Positions 31,561-41,908 of a stretch of 64,000 nt of DNA are shown piece after piece. The stretch comes from Byssothecium circinans (lineage: Eukaryota > Ascomycota > Dothideomycetes > Pleosporales > Massarinaceae): the NCBI GenBank assembly GCA_010015675.1, contig ML977013.1, positions 29,816 through 93,815 on the forward strand, given 5' to 3'. Within the stretch, counting starts at the first letter, position 1; the number at the start of each line of letters is the position of its first letter. A program made the translations under genes and the position numbers. Under the pieces are notes generated by a model that searched no databases, had not been told where the DNA came from, and saw nothing but the letters and a program-made list of their open reading frames with translations.

Positions 31561-32397
31561 TTTTGCTGCCGTGATTTCTTTGTTCGAAGGTTCTGTGTGT
31601 GTGATGCTCGACGGTCTGGCAGCTCATCCGCGAGAACAACAATGACAGGAATTCTTCGCTTATGGGAGGAATGTTCAGTGTCGGATATACAGTACTGGAA
31701 TGTTATGCACGGTTCTCCTCTCCATCTGGTCTAGCCCCAGCCACTCGCCTATATAGTCTCGTCTCTTGAGCTTCTCCGCTCCACAAACAATTCATCCTTT
31801 TCTCTCCATTCTCTCGGTGCTCGGCTGTCCAACATTCAGCTATGTTCAGCCGCCCTATCAGACGTGTAGATAGGGCACGTCTGTAGGGGGAAGCAACGCA
31901 AGAGAAACTTCATTCCAGCGAAGCGGGCGGTATGGGATCGAATCGGTACTGCCCATGTCAGCACACCGAGCACCAACTTTCGAATTCCAATAGAAGGGCC
32001 CTTTTTAGCCCTTTAGAATGGAAGATGGAGTGGCTACGCCCCTACGTCCTCCACCGGGGGACTCCCCTAACTCTAGGCCCCCGGAGCCCGAGTCCGCGCG
32101 ACAATATAATATAGACATCTGAAGGACACTCGCCGTAGGTGGGGTTGTCAACATTAACAAAGCCGCCGGAGCAGGCCCTATGATAGCCAGCGCGATTACC
32201 GCGCACCTTAACGCCGCCCGCAAGGCAGCAGAGCACGCGAGAATATTACGAAGGATCTACGAGCTCCTTCGTATTACCGCTCTTGCAGAAGCAATGGATA
32301 AATGTATAGAAGCCTACCAAGGACTAGAGGAGGCCCCAGTTGCCGACGAGATACGACAGCACGTCCTCTAAGCCCCGTTAACTTCCGGCATCACCGC
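31561..32397. other. HET 5' flank and spacer
   Basis: A palindromic CTATATAG (31749-31756) lies 189 bases before the HET start and could be its TATA element. A compound inverted repeat follows at 31852-31883. A 63-codon open frame (32180-32371) ends just before the kinase fragment but has no recognised domain. Confidence 0.4.
31852..31883. repeat. Two overlapping short inverted repeats
   Basis: GCCCTATC (31852-31859) pairs with GATAGGGC (31869-31876), and CAGACGTG (31859-31866) pairs with CACGTCTG (31876-31883). The two palindromes interlock within 32 bases, upstream of the HET gene. Possible readings are a protein-binding site, a transposon footprint or chance. Confidence 0.5.
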
Positions 32398-32625
32398 GGG
32401 GAATCAGTGAGAGCGGGCGCTGGACTCCGATTTAAGCACTGCGAGATCTACCCTTCTAATATCCTCTTAACTTCCACAGCTTCAGCCTTAGCCTTTGCCT
32501 CAGCCTTAGCCTTGAGCTCCTCCTCGCCGTCATCAGAGACTACATATGCGTATCCCCGCGTCCTCCTCGCTGACTTCAGTATTCACTCAGCGATGAATTC
32601 TCATCGGACCACCTTTTGTCCAACA
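32398..32625 (+). pseudogene. Truncated kinase-like fragment, copy 3
   Basis: Homology to the gene at 32939-33888 begins sharply at GAATCAGTGAG and covers only the catalytic centre. It reads FKHCEIYPSNILLTSTASA, then a longer Ser/Ala-rich loop, then TYAYPRVLLADFSI. Relative to its neighbour the catalytic-loop Asp is Glu and DFG is DFS. The N lobe and the C-terminal tail are missing. It looks like a partial tandem duplication that has decayed. Confidence 0.65.
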
Positions 32626-32938
32626 ATACTCAAGCCTCGCTTTTGTATCAAAATGCCACTAACATCCTAGTATTTATTTATGCCCTAGTTAACCCTAAAC
32701 TATGACATAAAATTTAAAAGGAACCATCTAGGCGCGGTAATTAGCATCCCTCAGTAATCCCATTACGTAGATACATGCTGCTAGTCATGGTACCACTACA
32801 GCTTCCGCTCCGTGCTTTTAAGTCCTAGTAAATATTTGCTTTCTGACTGTTTACGTCTAAACTTGAAAATGATTGATAGCCTAGAGATCATACTTGAAAA
32901 GTTCCAACGAGTGAATATTTGAAATTTTCACCCACACA
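32626..32938. other. AT-rich spacer between kinase copies
   Basis: No gene is supported. The interval is AT-rich without long open frames and is probably decayed duplicate sequence. Confidence 0.4.
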
Positions 32939-33888
32939 ATGCGCCCCTTACGATCCACTCTACCGTTGACATTGAATCGTAACTCATCGTATAGTACCAC
33001 CACCCTACAAGCGCGTACCTACTTCCCGGCACCACTTAACACTTACATTGTAAGCATATTCTCCCCAAAGCCCTCACCAACCACAACAACAAAGAGCCCC
33101 CACACACCCTCCTCATCCGTAAGACCCTCTTCCACGGCAACGGCGAACACGAAGCCAACATCCTCGCGCATCTCCTTAACCACGCCAACATCACGCATCT
33201 ACACGACTACATCCGCGGAACAATCGACAACACCGCCGAGGGTCCGGGAAATGCACTGACACGGTACGACCAAGTATACCTAGAGTACTGCAACAAAGGC
33301 ACCCTGCACGACATGAGGCGCAAACACCGCCGCTCGGGTACCAAGCTCCCGGAAGCGTTCCTCTGGCACGTTTTCGAATCGCTCTTACGCGCGCTGTGCG
33401 CGTGCCACTATGGATTGACGAAAGGCGATGATCTAACCATAACCCAGATGGATGCTTACGCTGGTGGTAAAGAGACTGAGGAGGGAATCAGTGAGTGTGC
33501 GCGCTGGATTCCGATTAAGCACTGCGATATCCACCCTTCTTATATCCTCTTAACTTCCACAGCCTCAGCCTCAAACTCCTCCTCTCACTCAGAGAATACA
33601 TATGCATATCCCCGTGCCCTCCTCGCTGACTTCGGCATCGCGCAGACTGCGGAGGAGCTGCCGTGGCGCCCTTATCGTAAGCGTTATGGGTTCATGAAGC
33701 AGCGCGCCTTGGTTTTGCAGAGTGATGTGACGATGGTAATTTACCGCATTATGTGGCCTTTGTGTGGTTTGGAGCTGCATAAGAGCGGTGGTGAGCGGTG
33801 GGGGTACTCTGAGGAGTTGAAAGATGTGGTGTGGAGACATTCTTTGGATGGAGATGGGAAGACTGCGTGCTTGAACGCTGATGAGTAG
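32939..33888 (+). CDS. Pseudokinase-like protein, copy 2
   Basis: A two-exon model, 32939-33014 and 33071-33888, gives 297 residues and is the only copy that can be read through. Exon 2 shows HTLLIRKTLFHGNGEHEANI (candidate beta-3 Lys and helix-C Glu), a hinge QVYLEYCNKGTLHDM, WHVFESLLRALCACH, a catalytic loop IKHCDIHPSYILLTS and ALLADFGIAQ. DFG is intact, but the catalytic-loop Lys is His and the Asn is Tyr, so catalysis is doubtful. The glycine-rich loop is not visible. The proposed intron has GT/AG ends but a weak branch site. The stop at 33886-33888 is followed in frame by 24 more kinase-tail-like codons (LRRAVEGRMKLESEG), so the stop itself may be a nonsense mutation and the gene a pseudogene. 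Confidence 0.45.
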
Positions 33889-34326
33889 TTGAGGCGTGCG
33901 GTGGAGGGGAGAATGAAATTGGAGAGCGAGGGGAGGTTGGTGAGGGAGCTGCTGTTGGTGTAGGAGGGACTGTGGGGGGTCTTTCCTCTAGATTAAGGCT
34001 GGAAGGTAAATGTAAGGAATATTTTTCGTTGAACAAAAACTATCGAGATTTGGCAAGTGAATCTCGAATTGGTCCGCGACTACGCTAAGCCAATTATAAG
34101 GCATGCGTATCAACAAGTGGAAACCGTATAAAGTAAGCTACCCGCCTACAATAACACTTCGGAATGCAGAGAACTCGTTTGAAATACCGGGGCTATCCGC
34201 TGAGCTCCTGATCCCCTAAGCATCCTGAACAATGAGTCAAGACCTCCATCTTGTAGACCAAACCCACCATTTCCGAACACCCATCCCAATACAACCCAAG
34301 AAGCCATAAGTCAAACTCCCAACCTC
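33889..34326. other. Convergent spacer, including an in-frame tail of kinase copy 2
   Basis: 33889-33963 continues the kinase frame to a second TAG. The remainder contains no supported gene. Confidence 0.4.
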
Positions 34327-35106
34327 CTACTTCGGAATCGCCCCCCCGAAAACCATTGCCCAACCCCCTTTCATCCCAAACCCCTTCAAATCATACCCCC
34401 CACTCCCCGCCACCGCCCTCTTATACGCCTCCCTCGCCCTAATCCTCTCCCCCCACTTCTTCAACTTCGGAAACTTGCCCCCCTCGAAACTAATATACCC
34501 CCGCTGCTCCGCCATATCCATCCCAAAGCTCGCATTCAGATCCGCAACCCCCAACTTCGCCCCGGAGAAGAAGGGCTTCTCCTCGGAAAGCGCTTCCTCC
34601 ATGATCTGGTAGATACCCTGCAGATCGTCCAGGAAGCGCGACACCATGGGGTATCCGGTAAGTTTGAAGGGGAGGTTGAAAGGGAACGGGGCCATTTGTG
34701 CAGGTGCCTCGAAGATGACGCAGAAATCCGCTTTCAGGGTTAGACTGCCGCTTGCGAACATGGTGAAGAAGATGTCGCGGTTTTTATCCTCGGCGGAGGG
34801 CGTGAAGAGTCCATCGGCGTATTCTGCGCTGATGAAGTCTAGGATTAACTTTGATTCGCTGAGGATCCCGGGTTGCAGTTGCACGGTTGGTGGGAGACTG
34901 CCGTCGGTCGTTTCGAGCGTCACGACGGGCGATTTTCCGAGGGGGTGGATCTTTTTTAGTTCGCTGTTGGTTACGGTGCGCGGGTAGTTCTTTTGGTGGA
35001 ATTGGAAGGACGGGTTTGCGAGGCGGATTTCTTCGAGCGCCCAGGATATGCGGAGGGATTGCGAGTGGGCGAGGTTGTGGAGGGTGGGGATGGTGGTTTG
35101 TGGCAT
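34327..35106 (-). CDS. Glutathione S-transferase-like protein
   Basis: Single exon, 259 residues. The N-terminal thioredoxin-like domain reads TLHNLAHSQSLRISWALEEI (active-site region, with Ser in the SQS motif as a plausible catalytic residue). HPLGKSPVVTLE, with its cis-Pro, and LSESKLILDFI, with the Ser that contacts the glutathione gamma-glutamyl group, follow. The all-helical C domain includes FFSGAKLGVADLNASFGMDM, the N-capping box with conserved Asp. The pattern matches the yeast Gtt1-type class of small cytosolic or ER-associated GSTs used in detoxification. The start is the only ATG in front of the fold. Confidence 0.85.
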   Translation of the reverse strand: MPQTTIPTLHNLAHSQSLRISWALEEIRLANPSFQFHQKNYPRTVTNSELKKIHPLGKSPVVTLETTDGSLPPTVQLQPGILSESKLILDFISAEYADGLFTPSAEDKNRDIFFTMFASGSLTLKADFCVIFEAPAQMAPFPFNLPFKLTGYPMVSRFLDDLQGIYQIMEEALSEEKPFFSGAKLGVADLNASFGMDMAEQRGYISFEGGKFPKLKKWGERIRAREAYKRAVAGSGGYDLKGFGMKGGWAMVFGGAIPK

Positions 35107-35562
35107 TGTGGAAGTGTGGATGAGTGGAGGTCGTGAATGTTGAAGGTTTTTGTGGAAGGATGTTTGGGTGAGATGACGGCAGCCCTTTTATGTTGTCGTT
35201 GATGATGTCGTGCGAGAGATGTATCGATGTGGGAGTGTATACGCTACCGCGCCGCGTAAGGTTCTTTAGCCCAGCACGATGGCGCTGTTCAACTAAACCC
35301 AATCGAGTGTCGCTCGTTTGTTTTGGGAAGGTGAGATTGACAAAGTGAGAGGGCCAGAAGACTAACAGAAACATACAAACAAGGACTACTACAAGTCTTT
35401 CCGACCACTAGGAACACCAGCCATCAGAAATCCCATCTGTCTCAAAAGCTTATGTATACCGAAGTCACCGCACCCTCCAGTAACACGTCATGTGATCTCA
35501 ACATTCAACGCACTGTGTACTAGTAGACGAGCAGACCCAAGAATTACGCATACACCCACCTC
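35107..35562. other. Spacer between GST and BOR1
   Basis: The GST 5' side has an ACATAAAAGG sequence about 80 bases before its ATG (minus strand), a possible TATA-like element. No other gene is seen. Confidence 0.4.
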
Positions 35563-37715
35563 TCAAGACTTTGTCAAGTGATCCAACTCAATCCCCTCCG
35601 CCGTCCTAAAACTGCTCCTCCTCCTACTCGCCCCCTCAGCATTCGCGCGCCCCTCATGCACAACATCCTTCCCCTCACTACTTCCCCTCGCTTCCCCCCT
35701 CTCCGCCTCATCGCTCTCGTCCAAAACCTCCTCATTGCCAGCTGTCTCCACACCGACCGTCTCCCCATGATTCCCGCCCACACTCTCCATGGTAAACGGA
35801 CTCGCCGTCGGCGCATCCAAAAGCCCCAGTTCCTGCGCCGTGAACCATCTCGGCATCCCCCACGTGCGCAGCGGAATGTAAAGCAGGATGAAGACGGGGA
35901 AACCGATGGCGGCGATGGTTTGTGTGATGGCGAATGTGGCGCCGAAACCTATAAGCTCCAAGGCTACGAAAGCCCAGATGGCTTTGCGACGCTCGATGCG
36001 CATTAAAGGGTCTGAGCGGGGCGTGAGTGCTTTGTCTTTGGCAAGGAAGAGGATCTTGAGGGTTATGCCGTTGGCTTCGAGGGCCTGGATACCCATGACG
36101 AAGAAGAGACCTGCGAGGACGGCTTGCGGGATGAGATGGAGGACGATGAGAAGGGGTCCGGTCATGGTGCCGAGGGTTAGCAGGCCTTGGGCGAGATTGG
36201 AGACGCGTTGTTCGACTACGTGGTCGACGATGCGGCGAGTGTGGCCTTTATTCGCTTCATCATCTGAATCGGACTCCGTTCGCGTAACGCACAGAGAGGT
36301 TGTGTGGAAGGGCGCTTGGGGGATCAGACCGTTGGGAAACGGGATACCGAGGAGGCCGGCGACGCCGGTAGTGAGGCCAAGGAGGAAGATATCCCAGTGG
36401 AAGCCTGCGGGTTTGCGGAGTGGGAATTCTGTTCCTTGCGCGATCAGGGAGGAGACGTTGTGGTCGAACCAGAAGAGGATTGTGAGGAGGATGGCGAAGG
36501 GGATAGCGAGGAAGACGTCTCCGATGCTGATGTCCCAGAAGTGAATGAACCAGCTGCGGTCGGTAGTGGGGAAGAAAGCCTTGGAGGTTGGGAGTTTGAG
36601 GAGCTCGATATTAGCCATTTTGCCGATATGCACGAATCCAGTAAAGAAGATGACGGTCAAGGGCGTTCCGTAATCTTCTATGAACTTTCTGATGTGGCGT
36701 TGGAAGAGGGTTGAGTGGCCTATGATGCCGCAGAGGTATGCGACTACCGTGACGAGCAAAGCGATGACGATGGAGAGGTAGGCCGAGGCATCGTTGACCT
36801 CCCATTGACGAGTGAGTACTTGAATTCCCTTTTGCAGGTATATAAAGGCGACATAGAAACCGAAGATGTCGCAGGAGAACCTCGTAACGTATCGCAGGCC
36901 GTTGCAGGAATTGGTGATGGCAAGGATCCAGTGGAATATGAGCGACCATCTATGGCAACATCAGTACCCGTCTCATGAGTCGTATAGGATCAACTTACAT
37001 CCCAATCCAAGCCATAAAGGCAAAGTAGTTCGTGCCTCGAGGTGTGATGATATCGTAGACAGTATAATTGAACACGGTAATCGGACCCGTAACCCCTACA
37101 ATGACCAGCGGCTGACAAGCCGCCAGCGAAAACACCACAGACGCAAGTACAGACGCAAGTAGCACCTCGTTGACGCCAAAGCTCTGGTTCGTCTTCGCGA
37201 ACATGTCCAAACTGAAAGCTAGCGCAGGTAAAATACTATTCCCACGTTAGCGGGTGAACTACACACCCCATATTCATTTTCCTTCTATTCTCTGCAGACA
37301 TAGGATGATCACAAATTCGCTGTAGGAGCAAAGCCTGATGACATGTATGCAAAAGTTCATTAGATCGAGACAAAGGGCCTACATACTTTGCAAAGTACAT
37401 ATAAACCGTAGCCGGCACCACTCGATAATCCCACGCATCCTTCCAATCACTCCAATAGAACGGCACCCGTCTTCTCACATCATTGTACATGCCCGCAAAC
37501 AACTTCGTCTTCCACCATGCCGATTTCTTCGACGCCCTCGATCGCGCAGACTGCCCTGTGTTCTCGCGGCTCAGACGGCCATCATTCGAAGGTTGTGTGC
37601 GATTCTTAGAGAAGAACGGGACGCGCGGTTTCTTCGAGCGATTCGGTGATGCGGATGAGCGCATTGAGACGCCGTGGCGCGTGGTGGGCACCGTGAGGGT
37701 TTCTGCGGGTGCCAT
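35563..37715 (-). CDS. BOR1: Borate/bicarbonate-type anion exporter Bor1 (SLC4 family)
   Basis: Plasma-membrane SLC4-type anion transporter; the yeast homolog exports borate. Three exons, 37387-37715, 36999-37235 and 35563-36949, give 650 residues. After a basic, serine-rich N-terminal tail, WKDAWDYRVVPATVYMYFAN leads into ILPALAFSLDMFAK. QPLVIVGVTGPITVFNYTVY carries the substrate-site region of the first inverted repeat. GLLGIPFPNGLIPQAPFHT is the second-repeat signature (NGLIPQAP), and MGIQALEANGI and ERRKAIWAF match the closing core helices. The C-terminal 110 residues are acidic and disordered. Introns have consensus ends and restore frame across conserved helices (YFAN-ILPALAF and WIGI-WSLIFHW). 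Confidence 0.92.
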
Positions 37716-38780
37716 GGCGGTAAGGTCAAGGTAGCGGATTAAATATTAAAAGACGACGAGGGCTAGAGGTGAGTAGACCGATGCTGCCATTTCTCTACAC
37801 ACGATGCGTGCAGAAGGGGGTGGAGAAAGTAAGGAACAGAGATGGTGTGGAGATGAGATTGATCGGATATAAGCATTTGCCGTCGTCGGGTGTGTGACGT
37901 GACGTGGGCGTGCTTGCATTTGCGACCTACAAGAAGGCGCTTAATAATTATTTCGATGTGCTGCTTTCCAACACATTATTTGAGGATGGCCCGTGCACAA
38001 TTCAAGTCGGCGCACAGCGATCGATCCTTAAAAGTGAGATCTGATAAGATAATGATAATTGCCTAAATAGGAAGGTCGTGCATGCGATTGAAGAATGTTG
38101 CTGCTAGGCATGAACCTCTCTTTCCGCACCATTATTATTGTCACTCTGGCAATAGCCTATTTTATCACTACTCTGTTTCGAGTCCTTGGGATCAGAAAGA
38201 CATCATTTTCTCTTGGGGAGTAAGAAACGTTCTTAGACCGGCTGGCTTGGCTGCCGTCACGTTGATCCGTGGATCATGCTTGGGTATTGACGGTTCATTT
38301 CTGAATCAGTTTTTCTAGAGAGCAGCATGAGCAGTTTGAAAAGAACTCATATAATGACTTGTGCATCTTGTGATGCAAGTGAGCCTCCGTAGGCGGTCTG
38401 GCTATACACACCTTTAAGAAACAGGATTCTCCAAAGTATCGAAGGGGGGGATATGGCGCCCAGTACTTCATGCAGAGGAAGCACCCTTGCCATCTCAAGA
38501 GTGAAGTTTATGTAACTACGACATATCCCGCTTTTACCGCCACGCGAGCGTCATGGCCAAGGTTAGTTCAAGGTACCGTAGAGTAGCCAGATGTAAGTTC
38601 AATAAATCGCATATGCATAGTAGCCAATGCACATACATAGACTTCTCTAAACTGCTAATACATTAACACTAGGCTAGAATAAACCCAAGGCACAATACCC
38701 AGCCAGCTCTCCACCTCTCCAGCTATCCATAGATGCCTTCACTTCTCTTTACAACGATAATACAGTATAGCTAGATCCTC
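37716..38780. other. Intergenic, no gene supported
   Basis: About 1.06 kb containing the BOR1 promoter and the 3' flank of the zinc-finger gene. No open frame with a recognisable domain, no tRNA and no clear repeat were seen. Confidence 0.5.
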
Positions 38781-40831
38781 TCAAGTCCAAACAGGCGTCG
38801 ACACCGCCCTCTCACTCCCGACCCCAGGCGGGAAAATAGCATTCCAATCAATCCAATCAGATGAAAAATCAGTATATCCTACACCTAAAAGCTGACCTTG
38901 TTGCCCCCCAGTCATCTCCGCATCTTCATCCAACGGATGTTGCTGCTGCTGCTGCTGCGGCTGCTCCTGCTGTCGCTGTACCGGAGGCTGCAATACCGGG
39001 ACACTCCGCGGACTCATCGGCGGTTCCACATGCTGTGTCTGAACCGTCGGAACCGTCGAACCCTGCGCAAACGGCGCCGTACGAAACGACGGTCTTCGAG
39101 GTGATGCCGACACGGGATGATCTTGCGTCGTGGGGCCAGAAGGACGAGGACTCGGGTTCGCCGGCATCAAAGGATGCGCATTATTCCCCTCCTCCGCATA
39201 AAAAGAAGCCAAAAGCTCGCCCTCGCATCTTTGAATAATCCCAGCGACTTGACGCAGAAGTCTCTGCTCCACAGGCCCTGGTTCGCGCTCCGCGGTTGCG
39301 AAGAGTTCCTGACGGACGCGCTCGAGGAGCTCGCGCCGGAAACGGCGGGATTCTTCGGTGGGGGTGTCGGTGTCGTAATCTATTTGCCGCATGTCATGTC
39401 AGCCAAGTCGTTTATAATTCGAGACGATAGGGCGGTAGAAGAGGCCTGGGGGGAAGGAAATACCACCATGGTATGGTAAGGTAAGGTAAGGACAACTTAC
39501 AGGGCGATGGGATATCATTCGCTCCAACGTCGGGAAATAGCAAGAGATATGTATCCCTCCACTTATCCTCTTCTAACCTTAATGCGGGACTTCGCTTCCT
39601 CAGTCCCTTCAGCGTTTCCCTATCAATCCCCTCAATAGGCTGCGGCACGGAGATCTGGCACGGGATCCCCCTTAAATGGTTCGAGAATTCGTTATCAGAA
39701 TCAAACATCGCATAGCACCTGGGGCAGAAGATAGGCTGGGCATGGGAGCGGTACAAGTGCTCCTTCATTCGATGAACGGTGGGCCAGCCTGGGCCAGGAC
39801 AGGTGCGGCGGTTGCGGTAGCGGTTGGGGTCGTGTTTGAAGAAGGGGCAGGCAAAACGGGGCCCGGATTCCGAGTCTTCGGTAGTAGTGGTGATGGAGAT
39901 ACGACGACGCTTGTTGGTACCATCGTCGTCGGGGTCGTCAGGTGGAAGGTGGTCATCCAGGCGGGATTTGCGTTTCCCGTTGTTGGTTTGTGGACGACCA
40001 CCGCTACCGCGAGTGCTGGCACTTCCTTGCGCTCTTGAACTGTGGCTTCCGGCGCATTGTATGTATGCGGCATAGCTGAGGTTGAGCTCGATTTTACGCA
40101 TGATGAGTTCGATAGTCGTCAACGTAGCTTTGGAGAGCGTGCTTGGGGTAGCGTCGAGTGTCTCCTCGTCTTCGCTGTTGTCGCCGGTAGAATACATGTC
40201 GCAGCTACCAGTAGAAGATAGCGACGTAATGGATTGTTTGCGTTTTTCAGAGAGGTCTTGGGGCCGCAAGTTCCTCGTGATCCACTGCTCGACGTCTTCG
40301 TCACGTGATGAAGAGACTTCGAGCGATGCTACCTGTGCAGGCGTGTCATTCTTGAACGCGTTCGTCCAGTCTGGCTTGCTTTGATGATCTGCGACCTCTG
40401 GGCAAGATGTCGGACACTTGATAATATCGACCTTAGGCGGCAACAAGGATTTCTGGAGATTCTTGTGCTTCTTGAAGAAAGTCAAAGTCGTTGGCTCCTT
40501 GCCGTATTTCGGCTTGTGTGAAACGGCTTCTTTGACTTGTAGTAAGGCTGAAGAATCGAAGATGAAATTAGACGATGTGTAAGGCGCTACATCTAAATCA
40601 GCATCCATTTACCACCCCATCATACCAAGAAGTAGACTCACACTCCGGCGCGCCAAACTCCAAAGGCGAAAGCGAGATATCCGGATCACTATTATACCCC
40701 GAGTCCCCTGTTCTCGAGGAGCTCAATGAGTCTCTTCTCGGCGGACTGCACGCGTTTTGTGCCGTCTTCAACTTCGGCAGCCTTGTCCCCAGCTGCGCAG
40801 TACCATTCGTAGTCCGCATCCGAGAATCCAT
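38781..40831 (-). CDS. C2H2-like zinc-finger nuclear protein
   Basis: Three exons, 40642-40831, 39501-40592 and 38781-39379, give 626 residues. The middle carries a conserved fungal block, FACPFFKHDPNRYRNRRTCP, then GPGWPTVHRMKEHLYRSH, then IFCPRCYAMFDSDNEFSNHL, with paired Cys/His positions that should bind zinc. It is followed by EEDKWRDTYLLLFPDVGAND. This block is common in uncharacterised Pezizomycotina proteins. Before it lie a basic NKRRRIS segment and acidic serine-rich stretches; the tail is glutamine/proline-rich with a CAG-type poly-Gln run. Start: the nearest long frame begins at 40608, but a 49-nt intron (40593-40641) joins an upstream exon with DSGYNSDPDISLSPLEFGAP directly to the conserved VAPYTSSNFIFDSS, so I prefer ATG 40831. 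A role in transcription is likely but not shown. Confidence 0.75.
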
Positions 40832-41908
40832 TGCGCAAAATCGAAAACAATATCAACGCGTCTCGAGTCAAGAAGCAACTCGCAGTGTGAGCACACTTCT
40901 CACAAAGAGGAAGAAGCGAAGTGGACGGACGAAGAAGGCGCTCACATGAACAACGCATTCTTAAATGTCTGCCTAAACGTTCAAGGATGGGACTCGAAAT
41001 CATCGACGAACCGACCGCGCAAACGCGCAAACGATTCCTTGGGCAAGCATGCTTACTCGGCACGGGAAGCTCAGCCCATGCGGGAGATGGGGTAATGGGG
41101 GCGGCTTCGCAGCACGGATGGGGCAGTTGGATGGATCATCGGAAGTGCTCTATCTAGCCTAGCAGCAAAAGTGGGATGCAACGCAGCTACCCAACCTCAT
41201 TCTCGAGGCAGTAATAGGTTGCTCGCTGAGTGAAGTACTAGACACTGAGTCCCTTCTTGGATAGGTTTCACTGTGTTTGCAGCTAGAGCTCTTTCTTTTA
41301 CATCCCACTGTTAAAATCGTAAAAACCGGTGAAGTGGTTCTGGCCCGACCGGTTCCCACACCTCGAAGTGCCAATGAAACGTGGGCAGGGCGCTAACTAC
41401 ATCGGGACTGTCATTCGCACCTTGTTTGTCAACGTGTACAAGGTGTCAAGGGTGCGACAATCAGGACGACGATCAGCTTCGAACTGACGGAGCTGAGAGA
41501 CATTCTGGTTCTGCACACGAACAGCACTTGCAACTTCAGGAAGGAGATTGTCAAGATTCCAATCACATTGATTCTAGCTAGAGCAGCTATCACCATGAAG
41601 CCACCAGCTGCGCGCGGGCGAGCAAATATCCTCTCCGTCCAAATGGCATGCCGTGTGAGCAAAGCCTGATGCCCTGCCATCTAGATCCATCACCCTTGAG
41701 CCTTGGACCCCAAAGATGCGTGTCTCAAACCATTGGTCCGTGTTAACATCCCTCGCCGCAGGGTAAACTACTGGCAAAATGTTGTACACACCTTCTCCAT
41801 CGAGAATGTGTGAGTCTCTATCCTCAGATATTGGCGACATGAATTACCAGTAATACTTGACCTATACCGTCAGTTAGATGAGTCTATCTTCCCGCCATCG
41901 GTAAGAGC
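40832..41908. other. Intergenic, no firm gene
   Basis: Open frames of 65-125 codons occur on both strands but lack domains. 41574-41840 (minus) may be the 3' UTR of the next gene or a small unknown protein. A consensus intron downstream of the exonuclease-like gene, donor at about 41939 and acceptor at about 41861, may fall partly here. Confidence 0.35.

Noticed and set aside
32180..32371. 63-codon plus-strand open frame (helical, Ala/Glu/Arg-rich)
   Set aside because: No recognised domain, no promoter evidence and it abuts a duplication breakpoint; it could be transposon gag debris but I cannot support this.
41574..41840. 88-codon minus-strand frame downstream of the exonuclease-like gene
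   Set aside because: Better explained as 3' UTR, and no homology is recognisable.
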